Under the pieces are notes generated by a model. The model worked only from the letters and a program-made list of their open reading frames with translations. It was not told the origin of the DNA and did no database searches. A DNA stretch of 64,000 bases from Collybia mongolica (taxonomy: Eukaryota > Basidiomycota > Agaricomycetes > Agaricales > Clitocybaceae), in the NCBI GenBank assembly GCA_013420905.1, contig JAAXNY010000001.1, positions 2,480,001 to 2,544,000 of the forward strand, in the 5' to 3' direction. Within the stretch, counting starts at the first letter, position 1. Each line of letters starts with the position of its first letter. Positions 43,590 through 59,762 of this stretch are shown here, piece by piece. The position numbers and the translations under genes were made by a program.

Positions 43590-46500
43590 CTACGCCATAA
43601 CACTGGTAAGAAGAGCCATGCGAATCTGCAACGAAGATCAAATCAGCCCCCCAAACTAGAACTAGACAAAGCGATAGAAGCACGTACAAAGAGTCCATAA
43701 CGCATCTGCCTGAAATATACGGCACGCCTCGAGTCGAAGTCAACCTCCGGATCAATTTCTGTAAGGAAAATGGTATATATCAATGTAGTGTGAGAAGAAA
43801 ACAAGGTGTTTAAACTCACCGTTTACTCTGGGTAGTGGGTGCATAACAATCATGTCCTCTTTGGCCCTGGAGAGGACAGCATGGTCAACGCGATATGCGT
43901 CTTTCACTTGTTGCCACTCCTCATCGTTTGCAAATCGTTCCTTCTGCACACGGGTAACATAGAGCACATCAGTATCGGCGAGTACCTCATCAAGAGACTC
44001 GCAAATCGTGACGGGGACGCCTGCTTTGCGTGCGGCGGCGACAACGCTGGATGGCATGGCGAGGGCAGGAGGAGAGACGAAATTGAGGCGCACAGAGTAC
44101 AAGCAAAGTAGGGTAACTAAGCTGTGCACTGTTCGGCCATTCTTCAAGTCGCCAAGCAGAGTAATGGTACGCCCATTAACTGTGCCTAACTCAGAGCGGA
44201 TAGTGTAAACATCGAGTAATGCCTAAAGGAGGTTATTCAGCTCAAGGAAAAAAACATAACCAAGCATCGTGCTTACTTGGGTTGGATGTTCGCCGATGCC
44301 GTCACCAGCATTCAAGATGGGAACTGGAGAGAACTTCGCAGCTAGTTGTGCACTTCCGACTTGAGGGTGGCGAATCACGATGGCATCTCCGTAGCAGGCA
44401 AGAGTCCGGATGGTATCAGGCAAGGTCTCGCCTTTCAGAACAGAGGAGGTATCAGCTGTAACTGATACAACTTCTCCACCGCATCGTTTCATGGCCGCCT
44501 CGAATGAGGAGCTCGTTCGCGTCGAGGGTTCGTAGAACAATGTGCACAATACCTTGCCTTTGAGAATATCCAGTGTCCCGCTGCGTTCAACTTGAAGCCG
44601 CATTTCGTGTGTGAGAGAAAAGAGGTCGTACAAGTCACGGTGGGTAAATTGTTTGACAGAAAGGATGTGTCGGCGATGGAAGGTGGGATGAGGGAGAAGG
44701 TGGGAATACAAGTGAGTCGCAGGGGGGGCCTGGAAACTTCCAGAGGACTGGGAAGCTCCCAACGAAGTCAACGACATGACATTGGTCGAAGAGTCTGACT
44801 CCTTGATGGTAGGCGATCCCGGACGGACGACAACAGAGCTCACAGGTGCATGACTAACGGTAGCACCAGATATATCACGACCATAGGGCGCTGTGAAGAG
44901 GGAACCGTCCAGGAATACTGTGTGACCGTGAACCACTACGCGATGAATGGTGCCAGCAACAACTCTTTTCCCAAGAGGTGACCAACATGTAGGCCGAACG
45001 CCGAATGGTGACTTACGTCCTACGACAACTTCAACACTAGTGTGCGCTTGATCTGGGAGTCCGAAAATTAGAACCGGGTTATCATGGAGACGGAGACGGA
45101 TGTCCTCTAGAGTTAAGCGACCCTCCATAACGGCAGTGAGTAGGAGGGGTAGAGTTTCCTCGACTCCTGACCATGAAGAGGTCGTTTGTCCAGTTTCCTG
45201 TGCCAAACGGTGGGGTGTGGCACCGACGGAAAACGCGTCGATGAGGTCTAGGTTTTTCCACAGCGACTTTTGGTCAGCTGCAGATGGTAGGGATTTTGAG
45301 TTCGCGAATTGTTCACGTGTGAAGAAGAGAGAATAAACGGAGACATCGCATGTGACTTTGAGAAGCTTTGCTTTACTCAGAGAAATGAGCAGCAGATCGT
45401 CATTAGCCTGTACGTCCGTGACATGGACGCTCCTATTATGAAGGCTTGCGAGGAGGAGGATCGAAGCAAGGTTTGAACCTTTAGCATCAGTGACGATGGG
45501 TTTGTCTACCGGCCATGACGCGAAATGTGCCGCGACCATTGACAAAGGAGTTGAGGCATCGTTTCCGTGGAAAGGAATGAATAGGGATTTTGCCTCTGCT
45601 CGGAGTTCTTCATCTAATAACGGCTGGGCATTGGTGAGTGAGGCCGTGATGCTCAAGGCATAATTACATTGGGCGGTCCCTGTAATATTCGTTCGAGCTT
45701 GCTCTAGAGACGACCTGTCGACAATCCGGTTGTTGCAACCAATGGGAAGTATCAGAGAAGTGGTGAAGCCGGCGCTTATTGACGCCTCTGTTGCAGAAGA
45801 CAAATCTGGGCAGCCCTCAGTGGTCAAACTAGGAACGAATGCAGCGATATTTATGAGCCCCGGGAACGAGTGTGTCCGATGGGAACTCTTGGAGTCGACA
45901 CTGGAAACCTCGAGAGGGAGCTTGCGAACCAGAGCCTCGGCAAGCATTTTGGCGTTCTTGACATTGGTGATCAAAGGAACAGCGAAGTCAACAGCCATGC
46001 GACGGGTATGATAACCTTTGCTGGTGTAGCTGGCCGGCCGGCGGTAGTGGTTTTTCGAGGGTAGATTGATGTACATGTCAATGAGGTTGTTGGCGAGATG
46101 CTGCGTGAGCGAGTATTCCGACTTCTGCTCATCACGGCTATCCTCTCCGAGCGTCTCGAGGTACTAACCTTGGTGTGAGAACCAAATGTAGTCAGAGTAG
46201 GGTTAGACATACCTTGCATCGGACGTTGTGCTCAGTCAAAAAGTCTGCAGTACCTGACGTGGCGAATATGTTGTACCCTGCAGCACTAAGTTTCTGAATC
46301 GATGGAAGAAGTTCGAGTTTTTCCCGGTAGCTGCCAACGGAGAATAGGATGTTCTTCTTCGGAGGTATGATTCCAGTGGAAATGAGCGCTTTCAGATATG
46401 CTTCGTACTTGTTTTCCCCAAAGCACGCTACCTCGCCGGTTGATGCCATTTCAACACCCAGCACAGGATCAGCGCCCGATAGCCGGCTAAAGCTGAACTG

Positions 46501-49500
46501 AGGAACCTTGACACCAACGTAATTGGGAGGGAGTCCGGGATCCGGATATGCTTCGAAGGGGAGGTCCAACATGACCTTCGTTGCCATTTCTATCGCATCG
46601 ATGCCCGTGACTTTGGAGACGAAAGGGAAAGATCGTGCAGCGCGGAGGTTACATTCAATGACCTTGATCTCGTTGTTTTTGGCGATGAATTGGATATTAA
46701 AGGGTCCAGTAACATTGAGGGCATTACCAATCTTTGCCGTAGCCTCCTCAATTTGTCGAACGGTCTGAGGATCTAGATCCTGGGGAGGATGGATGAGTGT
46801 TGCATCACCGGAATGTACTCCTGCGTTCTCGACGTGCTCTGAGATGTAATGCATGACAAGCTTTCCATCCTTAGCCACTGCGTCCATCTCAATCTCTTTT
46901 GCTTGCTCAATATATTTGGTAATCACGACTGGATGCTCCCTGGAGACGGCAGTGGCTTGCGTCAGGTAATTCTCCAGATCGTCGGCAGTAGAGACGACGT
47001 TCATTGCAGCGCCGGATAAAACGTATGATGGCCTGACAAGCACGGGATAGCCCACTTTGGCGCAGAACAACGTAGCCTCCTCGAAACTCGTAAGCTCCTT
47101 CCAAAGGGGCTGGTCCACTCCAATTTCGTCCAATAAACGAGAGAACTTGTAACGATTCTCGGCAGTATCGATCATCTCTGGAGATGTGCCATAAATCTTG
47201 ACATTTTGCCGGTACAACGGGAGCGCAATGTTGTTCGGAGTTTGACCTCCCATGGCCAAGATGACGCCACGGGAGTGCTCGGTGTCATAGATATCAAGGA
47301 TGGTCTCCAGACTGATATTTTCGAAGTAGAGGCGATCGGCTTCGTCATAATCCGTGCTAACAGTCTCAGGGTTGTAGTTCACCATGACGGTTTGAAGCCC
47401 CTGGTCCCGAAGGGTCCTGATGGCTCGCACTGCACACCAGTCAAACTCGACCGAAGAACCAATGCGGTAGACACCTGAACCAAGGACCATCACACCTCTA
47501 TCGTTGAAGTCGACATCGTGCTCGATAGCGTTGTATGTTGTATAGAGATAGTTCGTGAAGGCGGGGAATTCGGCGGCAACGGTATCAATTTGCTTGACAA
47601 AAGGCGAGATGTTGTTCTCTTGACGCAGTCTACGTACAGCAAGCTCTGTGGACCCTATACTCGTCGCTAGCTGACGATCCGAAAATCCAAGCTGTTTTGC
47701 CTGTCTTAGAAGATCCGAAGAAATCGACGAGACGTTGCAAGTCCTTTGAAATGTTTACGTTAAAGAAGGGGGAAAAACTGCAGATGTACTGGGACGTACG
47801 ATAAATGTTGCTCCATCTTGAAAATATATTGAAGCTTCGTCAGGAACCATTTGTCGATGTTGGTCATTTGCCAGATCTTATCAACGCTGTAACCTCTATG
47901 GAAAGCAGTAGAGATGGCGAAAATGCGTTTATCAGTAGCGTTAACAAGCTCCTCATCAATGTCTTCAACGAAATCGTTCTAGATATTTTTGACATGAAGA
48001 ATAAACACATTTTTCAGAGAGGGGAAGTACACACCTTCGCAAACCCAGTGAACTGGTCATCGATAGCACGAATAGCCTTTTGAATAGTCTCTTCAAATGT
48101 CCTCCCTATACTCATAACCTCACCAACGCTCTTCATGCTACTACTCAGAAGCCGGCTGACGCGGTTGAACTTCTTGAGATCCCAGCGGGGTATCTTGACT
48201 ACAACATAGTCCAAGCTCGGCTCGAAGCACGCACTTGTGACCTTGGTGACCGAGTTTTTGATCTCATTTAGTGGGATTCCGAGGCCCAGTTTGGCGGCTA
48301 TGAATGCGAGGGGGTATCCCGTGGCCTTGGAAGCCAAGGCAGAAGAACGAGATAAACGAGCGTTGACCTTGAGAAATGTCAATATCTTCAAGTCTCAAAA
48401 GCACTATAGGTTCTTGATAAAACCCACCTCGATGATGCAATATTCCTGAGACACTGGGTTCAGGGCGTACTGGATATTGCACTCTCCGACGACGCCGAGG
48501 TGACGAATGACGTTGATGGCAGTTGTACGTAGCATATTGTAATCTGAATCTGAAAGTGTTTGGGATGGTGCGATGACGATTGAGTCACCAGTATGAATGC
48601 CTAGAGGATCAAAGTTCTAGTTTGAATGTTCGTAAGGTTGAATTGTCGTTGTGAGATGGGATGGACGGACCTCCATATTGCACACAGTGATGCAGTTGTC
48701 CCTACAATCCCGAACAACTTCGTATTCGATCTCCTTCCAACCTTTCATACTTTTTTCAACTAGCACTTGAGGGCTGGTCGCGAAAGCCTTGCTGCAGAGG
48801 GCCCGAAGTTGGTCCTCATTCTGGGCGAAACCAGAGCCCAATCCACCGAGCGCATATGCGGCCCGAACAATCACAGGGAAGCCAATCGTTCTCGCAGCAG
48901 TAACGGCATCATCCTGATTCGTAGCTGTAAAGCTCTCAGCGCACTTCTCACCGATCTCTGCCATTGCACTCGCAAAGAGTTGTCGGTCCTCCGTCGTGAT
49001 AATGGTTTCGATAGGAGTTCCGAGTACCTGAACGCCCAAGTCGGTGAACTCGTCCTTGAGTTTGATTCCGACATTAAGGGCGGTCTGCCCCCCGAAAGTG
49101 ACGTAAATACCATCAGGTTGTTCATACTTGATGATTTTCCTCACAAACTCAGGGGTAACGGGGAGGAAGTACACCTTATCTGCCAGGCCCTTCGAGGTCG
49201 CAATTGTTGCGATATTCGGGTTTACCATGATGGTATAAATTCCCTCTTCTTTAAGGGCCTTGATAGCTTGCGAGCCCGAATAGTCAAATTCTCCCGCTTG
49301 GCCGATAGAAAGACCACCAGAACCGAGGATGATAACTTTGGTGACTTTGGGACGTGGGACGCGAGTGTCATTATCCGCCTTTTTCCCGCCAGGCATGACA
49401 ATAGGGGCTAGGGTATTGGTCGCGGCACAATCTGCCACGTTTTGGATAAATACATCGAATAAAAATTCGGTGTCTCGGGGGCCAGGGGTCGATTCGGGGT

Positions 49501-50804
49501 GGAATTGGACTGAGAAAAACGGCTTGTCCTCGCAGTAGATGCCTTCGTTGCTCCCATCGTTAGCGTTTTGGAAAAGCTCCTTCCACCCGACGGGGAGTGA
49601 AGATGTGTTAACTTGGTAGCCATGATTCTGACTCGTGATATAACACCTTCCCGAAAGAGCATCTGTACATGGAATGTTCTGACCACGATTACCGTATTTC
49701 ATCTTTGACGTCGTGGCCCCAGCAGCTAGTGCCATGAGCTGGTGGCCGAGGCAGATGCCGAAGATGGGTTTGTCGGCTTTTTCCATCGCCCGTGCGATGC
49801 GGGCAACCGTGCCCTGTACCATGGTGGGGTCACCGGGACCATTTGATATAAATAATCCATCATAAGGTTCTGTATCGGAGAGGAAGTCGTAGTCCCAAGG
49901 AACGACCTTGAGCTCCACCCCACGCTTCACGAAGCACCGAATCTGATTGTACTTCATGCCTACATCCACAGCAATTACCCGCAATGGCCTCCCTGAAGGA
50001 TGTAGCTTCGCCTCGGTAGTCGCCTTGTACAGGCGGGGAGCAGAAATGGATACTGCGGCAACAAGATTTTGTTGGTTGTTGTCCGAGAATGGAATGTCAA
50101 AGTAATCTTCGCGCCACGCATAAGGTGTAGGTGGATTGGATGGAATTGGAAAAGACAACTGGGGGTTTGGTCGGCTAGCAGGGCTATTCGGATTCCGTGC
50201 GAGAACTTTTCCTAACATGGAACCCTTCTCTCTAATCTTTTTGGTGAGGGCGCGAGTATCGACGCCGTAAAGCGCTGGTATTCCATTTTCTTTCAGCCAC
50301 GTCCCGAGTGAAGAGTTGGCTAAAAAGTGGCTATAATGCTCGGAGTAATAACCGACTATGATCGCGGCGACGTGAATTCGAGAAGACTCAAACTCAAGAG
50401 GAAGGTCATCAAAAGATGTCGGACGTTCCGGAACGCCATAATTTCCCATAAGCGGATATGTCAACACCAGGATCTGGCCCTCATACGAAGGATCAGTTAG
50501 AGATTCCGTGTAACCGACCATGCCTGATACGGACATAAGTGCGAGCTGTTATCTAGCACGCAATCCACTTACCGGTTTGAAAAACACATTCGCCAGAGAC
50601 GCTCTTCCCCTCCGCGCCAAAGCTGATACCACGGAAGGCAGAACCGTCAACTAACTCGACAATACCATCAATATTCTCAACGCCATCCTCCCGTATTGGT
50701 GGAGCGGTGACGGGTGCCGCAGGAAAGTTAGTATATGTACTTGATGTTCGAGAGAAAGCGGGTCGAGAGGGGAGGACCTGGTCCGATGATTGGGACATGG
50801 ACAT
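43590..50804 (-). CDS. URA2: CAD/URA2-type carbamoyl-phosphate synthase–aspartate transcarbamylase
   Basis: Ten exons on the minus strand: 50804–50573, 50523–48671, 48616–48428, 48367–48035, 47978–47800, 47743–46213, 46163–44277, 44222–43820, 43758–43688, 43625–43590. They sum to 6,714 nt, 2,237 codons plus stop, close to yeast Ura2. In order: class I glutamine amidotransferase (GICLGHQ nucleophile, FHPEST His and Glu), two CPSase halves ([20 protein letters not shown] and [19 protein letters not shown]), an inactive dihydroorotase-like domain ([11 protein letters not shown], where active enzymes have HxH), and aspartate transcarbamylase ([39 protein letters not shown]). It makes carbamoyl aspartate from Gln, bicarbonate, ATP and Asp in the cytosol, and fungal versions are inhibited by UTP. 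The ATG at 50804 was chosen by frame; one at 50846 is also possible. Confidence 0.93.
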
Positions 50805-53025
50805 GGTCGTGATAAATATTCGCGTAAATGTCGTCTTCCTCTCCACTCGGATTCGAGGGTGTCCAGAGTTCGAGTGGGGAGGAAGAGGAGAAGAGGGATA
50901 GGCTATGTTTAGATATCATAAAAAATCTTGTTTGTCCTTGTGTTTCATCGATCATTGACACGCGAGATGCCCTGAAATTTCTCTCCTCACTTATCTGATG
51001 ATGAGGTTTGTATATCCGAATTTTATTCCGTAGTAAGGCTACCGTAACTCTTCGACGCGTCAGAATCGAGTCGACATTCCTCGATGGGATTGGGTCACCG
51101 CTTCCGTTGTTCGGTTTCTTTCCCTGTGAGTTGCGTCGCCCTGACTTGAGCAAAGTGAGTACTCCTTCTACCAACTTGGTTCGCTGTGGTACGTGGCGTA
51201 CTAACTATTCCGCGAAAGTTGCAGAAATAGCCACATTATGCTACTCTGTCGGCGAAAAGGGAGTTCAGATTTCTCTGAGACTGGCGAGGTGGATACTCGA
51301 TCGCCGTAGTTTTGACTTCGAGACTCAGAAATACAAAGCCCATTCCCAAGTGTCAAGTGTCAAGTAGAGCGTGCATATTCACGTTGCATGCGTATGTGGG
51401 ACGAACCCCGATTATTATTCCTCAATGGGTCCACCGTGATAATGCCGCCACCACTACCGTACATAATCCCGGCACGATCACGACATCCCATTGAATACAG
51501 TTCACTGTTGACAGGTTCACATTATAGGAATGAAAACGTAAGCTCGATAAATCCACAAAATTTCCCATTTTCTTTGTCGTCTGATAGACGAATAGGTTCC
51601 CATGAATATTGTGCGCTCACAAAATGTTCGAGTGAAAATTTGAAGACACATATACACACAGCGGTTCAAAACATCGAAAGCCTGATAGACTTCTCTCAGT
51701 GCAAGCATTCCTCCTCTAAGCAGAACATAGCCTCTCTGGCGACGCAACCATCCCACTTCATAGTCACCGTGTTGATACGTCGAAATTATCTCTGAGCAAA
51801 GCTACCCTAATGCATTGTGAGTGGAATGTTAAGGACATGTTGAGGACAGGGTCATACAATACCCCACCCCCGCTTTATTTTTGATTCAAATAGAGTATGT
51901 CGTTCTCAGCCGCTGGCAGAACTGACAGCCATCAGCAATTTAGCAGCAGAATAAACGGACCATTCTCAGGGATGTCATTGGTCTTCTGCCGATCCAGACT
52001 CGATTCACTGATTACGGCGCTTTGTACTACTATGTCAATTCGTCGGTTGGTCCATGTACATTTCGTTACGGTTTGATCACTATGATATATGGGCCCCGGG
52101 AGACACGGATGTCCCGAGGCCCTTACTTTAACGTCTAGAACTCACCGTCAGCTGGGAACATTATAATCAAATCACGCCTCTACCTGCAACAATGACACGT
52201 AAGGCAGTCTACAATTCCCACTATGCATCCCGTTATCGCTAAACGAAAACCCTGTCAGCCGACGGGGGTTGGGCTCGTCTAGGGCGGCTTACATCCAATA
52301 ATGCACTCAAGACAACCTGCAATTGTGTCTACAATGGCCATGATGCACCCGCCAATACATGCGAAGATGTCTGATCAGATTCATAGATGAAGCTATGAGT
52401 ATACCTTTGTACGTTAAAACCCTGTGAAAATACTCGCCTCCGATACAGGAGAAGATAACCCTGTAGGATTTGTGAGACGAGGATCGCGTCTAACTACTTT
52501 TCCGAAGCTCACCCCATGGTTTGAAGGAAGGAGAATGGCTATGACGTTCGCGACACCACTAACATCTTTATAAAGTCCACGCAGGTACCCACAGATGACG
52601 TCGTTCAAACTAGATCAACATGCAAAGGGTCGAGAAAATTCCTCTATTATTTTTTGAGGTAGGAGGGCTTATTACCGGATAGGAATACCGAATCCCGTGG
52701 TACCAGAGTGGGAATGTTGGCGCATCGACGCTGGTCAACGATTGCAAGCCGGCCTAACTTGCCAAGTCAAGGGGGGTTAATATATGACGTCATTACCAGT
52801 CTCCAGTTCACGACTGTAATGAACATACAAACATGAGTAGAACTCAGTCATACCCAATTCACGACATACAAGCTCCCATGTATAATAAACGCAACATTTT
52901 CGATAGTAAAAAACTAATGAACATTGAAAACATTTCTTAAAGCTGTCCTACGCCTGTGGGGAAACCATCTATGAACCAATGTAAACCCACACCTCCGAGT
53001 CAGGGCCCATTCAAGAGGAAAAATT
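50805..53025. other. Intergenic region: CAD promoter side and hydrophobin 1 3' side
   Basis: No gene recognised. Plus-strand frames at 51008–51795 have no motif. A CT-rich stretch at 50840–50900, just upstream of the CAD start, is typical of fungal promoters. Confidence 0.45.
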
Positions 53026-53756
53026 TCAAAGGTTGATGTTGATCGGGGAGCAGCCGATAGCGATGATGCCGCCCTATAATAATATCGGTCAGTCGAAAGG
53101 ATTCTTAAAAGATGAGAGGGGGAGGGAACTTACGAAGGTGTTGTTCTCGCAGCATACGGGCTGGGCAGTGCAAGAGCTGCCGCCACCGCCAATGATGGTC
53201 AAGGGAGAGCAGGTGATACCACTGTGATGCGTGTAATAGTGAGTTTAACTCAAGGGAGGAGTAAAAGAAGATTTAGCATACACAAGGACATTCAAGTCTT
53301 GGAGAACGACGCCGAGGAGGCCCAAGAGGAGGCCAACGGCACCAGAGCTAGCCTTGAAGGCGAAAAAATAATATGTTAGCATGAATATATAAATGGAACC
53401 CCATGAGGTATTGACCTCCTGGACTGAGTTGCAGCACTGGATATCGCCAGTGTTGCATTGGCTGGCGGGGATGGTAGTGGTGGTGCCCGGCGCGGTCTAG
53501 AGAACATAGAATTATGTTGAGTTGTGAGGGTTTCGCGCATAGATTGTGCTGCTCACAGCGGTGATGGTGACAGTGGTAGTGTGTGGGGGAGTTCTACGCG
53601 TTTTTTCTAGGTCAGCAAAGCCGAACATAAGAACGTCAACATCACATACACCACAGTGGTAGTAGTGGGGGGAGGGTAACCGCCGGGCATGGCGGCCGCA
53701 AGGACGGTGAATGCCAAGAAGGCATAGACGACAGAGGTAGCGAAACGGTGGAACAT
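53026..53756 (-). CDS. Class I hydrophobin (copy 1)
   Basis: A small secreted surface-active protein. ATG at 53756 ([20 protein letters not shown]) gives a signal peptide cut near AAAMPGG. A Thr/Pro-rich linker (YPPPTTTT) follows. After introns, the Cys core reads [53 protein letters not shown] and [13 protein letters not shown], ending TGA 53026–53028. The eight Cys fit C-x6-CC-x32-C-x12-C-x5-CC-x12-C, the class I pattern. Such proteins self-assemble into films on hyphae and spores. The linker exons (53500–53700) are the least certain part; at least five introns are needed. Confidence 0.85.
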
Positions 53757-55453
53757 TGTATATGTGATTGACTGGGGGGTTGAGAAGTAAAACTGATTGT
53801 TCGACTGAAGAAAGTGGGGGAACCTCGACCACCATTTATACCACGAAGAAGTGGTCTGTGCATGATGTACCCTGTTTCTATTCGAAAGGCCAATCCTGAA
53901 GAAACCCCAAGTGAGCAACAAGAGAAACCATATCGGGAAACTCGTCTACCCTTCGTGGTTTACCGCGGAAAATCGCGGTTGGATCAATGCTGAAAGCAAT
54001 CTGCATGCGGGCACGTCTCGCGAAAATTGACAGATTTGGTTATGCGGGAGGAAAATGGGGATCGGCCAACCTGGCAGTAATTTTTTTCGATACGGAACCG
54101 AAGTACATTCTGACTTCGTTGCTTCGTTTGGCCCTTCGGAACAAAAAAAGAAAAAGAACATATGTCGGATGCCGTTAGAAAACATCAGATGCTTGAAATC
54201 TCGACATACCTGGGAAACGGGGATTTTGTTGTGCGGATCGGATGAGCTACGACGCCCGTGTATGTTGAAAGGTTAGAATATCTACAATACGGACATCAAT
54301 TCAATGGGATTTATGTCGCTGAATGGGCCTAAGAATAGCTTATACGCGTACGCTTAACTCCAAGTTCTAAATTGCTTTAATTGATGCGAAGGAAAGGCCT
54401 TCGCGGACGGTCGGTATCTATTAAAAATGAAGACATCAACAATATTCTCCCACTCCACAATCAGGCATGAACGATGACAAGAGGGCTTACTGCTGTTATC
54501 CTCATGTTGGGTTCAGGTAACCGCGCCCGTTTTCATCGCTTGGCAAAAATAAGTACCCAAGGGTTGTCGTGGAGCCCCACAATCGCGGGGTATAATTTTA
54601 ATTGCACTGGGGCTTGACTATGCTGCCGGTTGATGAATCTACCACCTCCGTCCGACGTTCATTGTGGTAAATGGGGGCAGCCACTAGACTCGAAGGCTCG
54701 GAGTACGACAAAAGGCAACCATCGGCTCGTCTAAAGTTCCATGCGAAGGTATCACGGCCTCGGAGAGATGATCATATATGGCAGGTACTGCGTGGCAGAC
54801 AGACACGGCTGTTGGCAATGTAACTTGAAATGGAATATCCTTCAGCCCTTGGGGAGGCTATGCGGAATCAACATACCGCGAGACTCGCCGTCGTTAAACA
54901 TATGGCGAATGAGGTCTATGGTACAATGAAGGCCTTCCAAGTGGCATTAAAAATTATGGCGTGTAGACATTAAAACAAAAATGGGACGTAAAATCGCACG
55001 TCCAGTTTCAAAGTCGGCACATTCTGAGAACCTCGAGATAATCCAATTGACAGACATCTATAAAAAACGGATATACATTGACGAACTCACCACGGGATTC
55101 ACTTTGTTATACATGCGACAATTCAGATTGAGGTCTACAATACAACGCAAGTCTTCCAATGGGCATTAAAAGTAAAACGTTCACATTAAATCCAAGCGAG
55201 GCGTTATCGCACGTCCAGCTATCAGGGTTTCAAGGTCAACACAATCTGAGAACGACAACGAGGTAGTTCAATTGACAGACTTCCACAAAAGAGATAGTAA
55301 ACGGTGGGTAATAAAGCGAGAACAAATTTCATAAAAGGCGTGCTGATAGAGTAATCATGGGATGGGGTAATGATAAAGAGCAAAGGCGACGTGCGTGACT
55401 ATACTGATAGGGAAAACCTAAAATTTTCGCGTATCGAAAGGAGTTTTAGACGA
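53757..55453. other. Spacer downstream of beta-tubulin, containing a diverged tandem duplication
   Basis: No gene recognised. The first part (53757–53900) is the promoter of hydrophobin 1, with AGGGTGATTTATAA-like AT stretches. A duplication of about 219-bp period lies at 54911–55302. Confidence 0.5.
54911..55302 (+). repeat. Two-copy diverged tandem duplication, 219-bp period
   Basis: Copy 1 starts GAGGTCTATGGTACAATG at 54911 and copy 2 starts GAGGTCTACAATACAACG at 55130. Both continue through CTTCCAA, GGCATTAAAA, ATCGCACGTCCAG, CTGAGAAC and TCCAATTGACAGACAT or TTCAATTGACAGACTT. Many substitutions show it is old. Confidence 0.75.
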
Positions 55454-57408
<1,955 letters not shown>

Positions 57409-59762
57409 GCTACAAGGCGAATGTCAGAATTCGACAACACTTGCTCAAAAGTGGTACGACAAAGAAACGCGACAAAAACAGCGCGCTGTGGAATTTTCTC
57501 GAGTACGAATTGCAGTATTCCACTGCGATGTGGGGTAGAAGGATGGAACAATGGACTCACGTTAAGGATTAATGGAGAGAGGGTTGGGGAATTGTCGTTC
57601 AGGAGGGTGATTGAACACGAAGACAAGAAAATGAGGATAAGCTCGGGCAAAGGGTGAATGTGAATTTTTAAAGTCAGATTCACATTCCGAGTGGCGCGTG
57701 CACGCGTTGTTTGTTGACGTGCATCGTGCATCAAATCATGCCAGCCCTCGTCAGGTTTACGTCGAGTCCTCCAGTTGCGAGACGGAGGTTCTCTCATCAA
57801 TGCCTAGAATTACATATTTGAGTATAGCCCATCTTCATATATTTCATATCGGATGAAAATCATGACTCAACTATGGATCTACCTACCTTGTGGTTGCGCC
57901 TCGAGTTCAACGTGATTTCCGGTTCACAAAATTTTCTAGTTTCGACGCAGCAACACATTCATTCAATCTTCCTGCTTCACAAGGAGTGCCGATGCGAGAC
58001 CTGTGTTTTGATGCAAGGATGTTGGCGGATTCAATAAGTATCAGTACTTGTTTACGAGAAGCAGGAACAAGCACCTATTCCGATGTGCCTTTATGACCAC
58101 TACTTCATCCCCAACAGAGGCGTTGTCTCCATAAATTAAATGCATGGTACGTCGTGTCGTCGCCCATCTCGTACCAACGAATTAAGAGGTCTCGTCTCGA
58201 GTGCTATGTACTAAGCCGTCCGACCTACCTCCGCTGGTCCAAAGCATAGCCTTGAGGACGATCACGTACCACTGTTGGTCACCTGCTTACTGCCCGTATG
58301 TTGGTCCGACTTTCAAACCTCCGGACGATATCCTGGGCAGCGTTTCTGGAGGTTTCAATCTTAGGTGGGTATATCACTCAAAGGACGTATATAATAGTAC
58401 ACTGACTGATCCCTAAGGGACATCCATTTTGGGGTCATTGGCATGTGCCAATACTCTCTGGCGACGCAACCCGGATTGGCCAAGCTATATCGACAGCGGC
58501 TCTGATCCCGTAGCAATAACGGATGGATATGCTTCCGGTCAGGAAACAATGTACCCTTCTGCTCCTCATGCAAATCCCAAACAAACCATGTCAGCTGCGA
58601 TAAGCACACTCTGGGCCGCCAACATAGTGTTACCAATTGAAGACTGAGGAATTACCAATCGAATTCCTCGGCCTTTTGTGTTTTGTGCGCTTTCATACAG
58701 GCTGAAGTTGTTTGCGCAGCCGTGGAATGAGGTACTGCTTCAGTTCTCACTGGTAGGGAGCGCAACGGTTCTTTTCATTTTCCGTGGCTTAGCGGGTGGC
58801 GGAGGTACAAGAGGACAGCCCAGGTGAGTCCCCATATAGTACCAGAGACAATGTTCGCTCACATGTATGGCCACGCCTGTCGTCCAGACCCATCATGCAA
58901 AGAGATCTCTTCATATCCAGGTTCGTCAATTCCAGTGTTATCTCCCTCTTCACATCCTAACTCCCCTGCAGACATGTCATCGCGGTTGGCGTTAATGCGA
59001 TGTTATACAGTTATCCTCATAGCCGCTTTATGTTCCCTCTTCGGTGATGCATGTATGACGCACGACCACCCGAGTAGCTTTTCAGTTCCACCTAGCCAGT
59101 GGGAAATATGTGCTCCTTTTCCTAACCCCACTAAACTCATTCCCCGCCCGACACATGCTCACATGCTCAGTTTCTATTTGCCGCACTTTCCGACCCCTTC
59201 TGGCGATGTTTTTCATTATCGGAGCTGACTGCCAATCAAACATTTTCTTGGACTCTCGACGTCGCCGCGGGCCCCGCATGCTAATTACATTCGACATATC
59301 GAGTTCAGCCACCATCTGTCAATCACACCGCATATTACAATGATTCTCTCGCCCCGGCCACGGTTATATACATTGCCATAACACAGAAGCTCACCGAGGT
59401 CTCCTTACAGACACGGTGGTTCTCACATATGTTAACTAGAATGAGGAGTCGGACGATCGTATCCTTGCGATGTCAGTTTTCTCTATAGAATATGCTTGAC
59501 CTGTCAAATAAGTCTTGTCTGACATCGCATCTTCTTGGGTGTAGGTTCTTATATCCTTGATCTGGTGTTGGTGAGTGCCACGAAGGTGGAACTGTCGCTG
59601 AGCAATAGTTGCCAAGTAAAACAAAATATACACAGTATTGAAGTGCATTTTTGGAGACTATTTCCAATGTACATAAACAAGAACCTCTCAAACTAGAGAT
59701 GAAATGGAATCTAGTGTCTGTGCAGCTCTCATCCTGACATCAGCAATAAAGAAAGCAGTGTA
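57409..59762. other. Spacer upstream of beta-tubulin, no supported gene
   Basis: The 150 bp next to the tubulin start hold its 5' untranslated region and promoter. Plus-strand frames at 58201–58647 and 58824–59228 show some codon-like continuity but no motif I can name, and stop codons break attempts to join them. Confidence 0.45.

Noticed and set aside
48767..49411. A 214-codon plus-strand frame opposite the CAD gene
   Set aside because: It is a shadow of the strongly conserved CPSase coding sequence on the other strand.
58824..59228. A 134-codon plus-strand frame rich in Pro and Ser
   Set aside because: No known motif, and upstream frames do not join to it. Not enough to call a gene.
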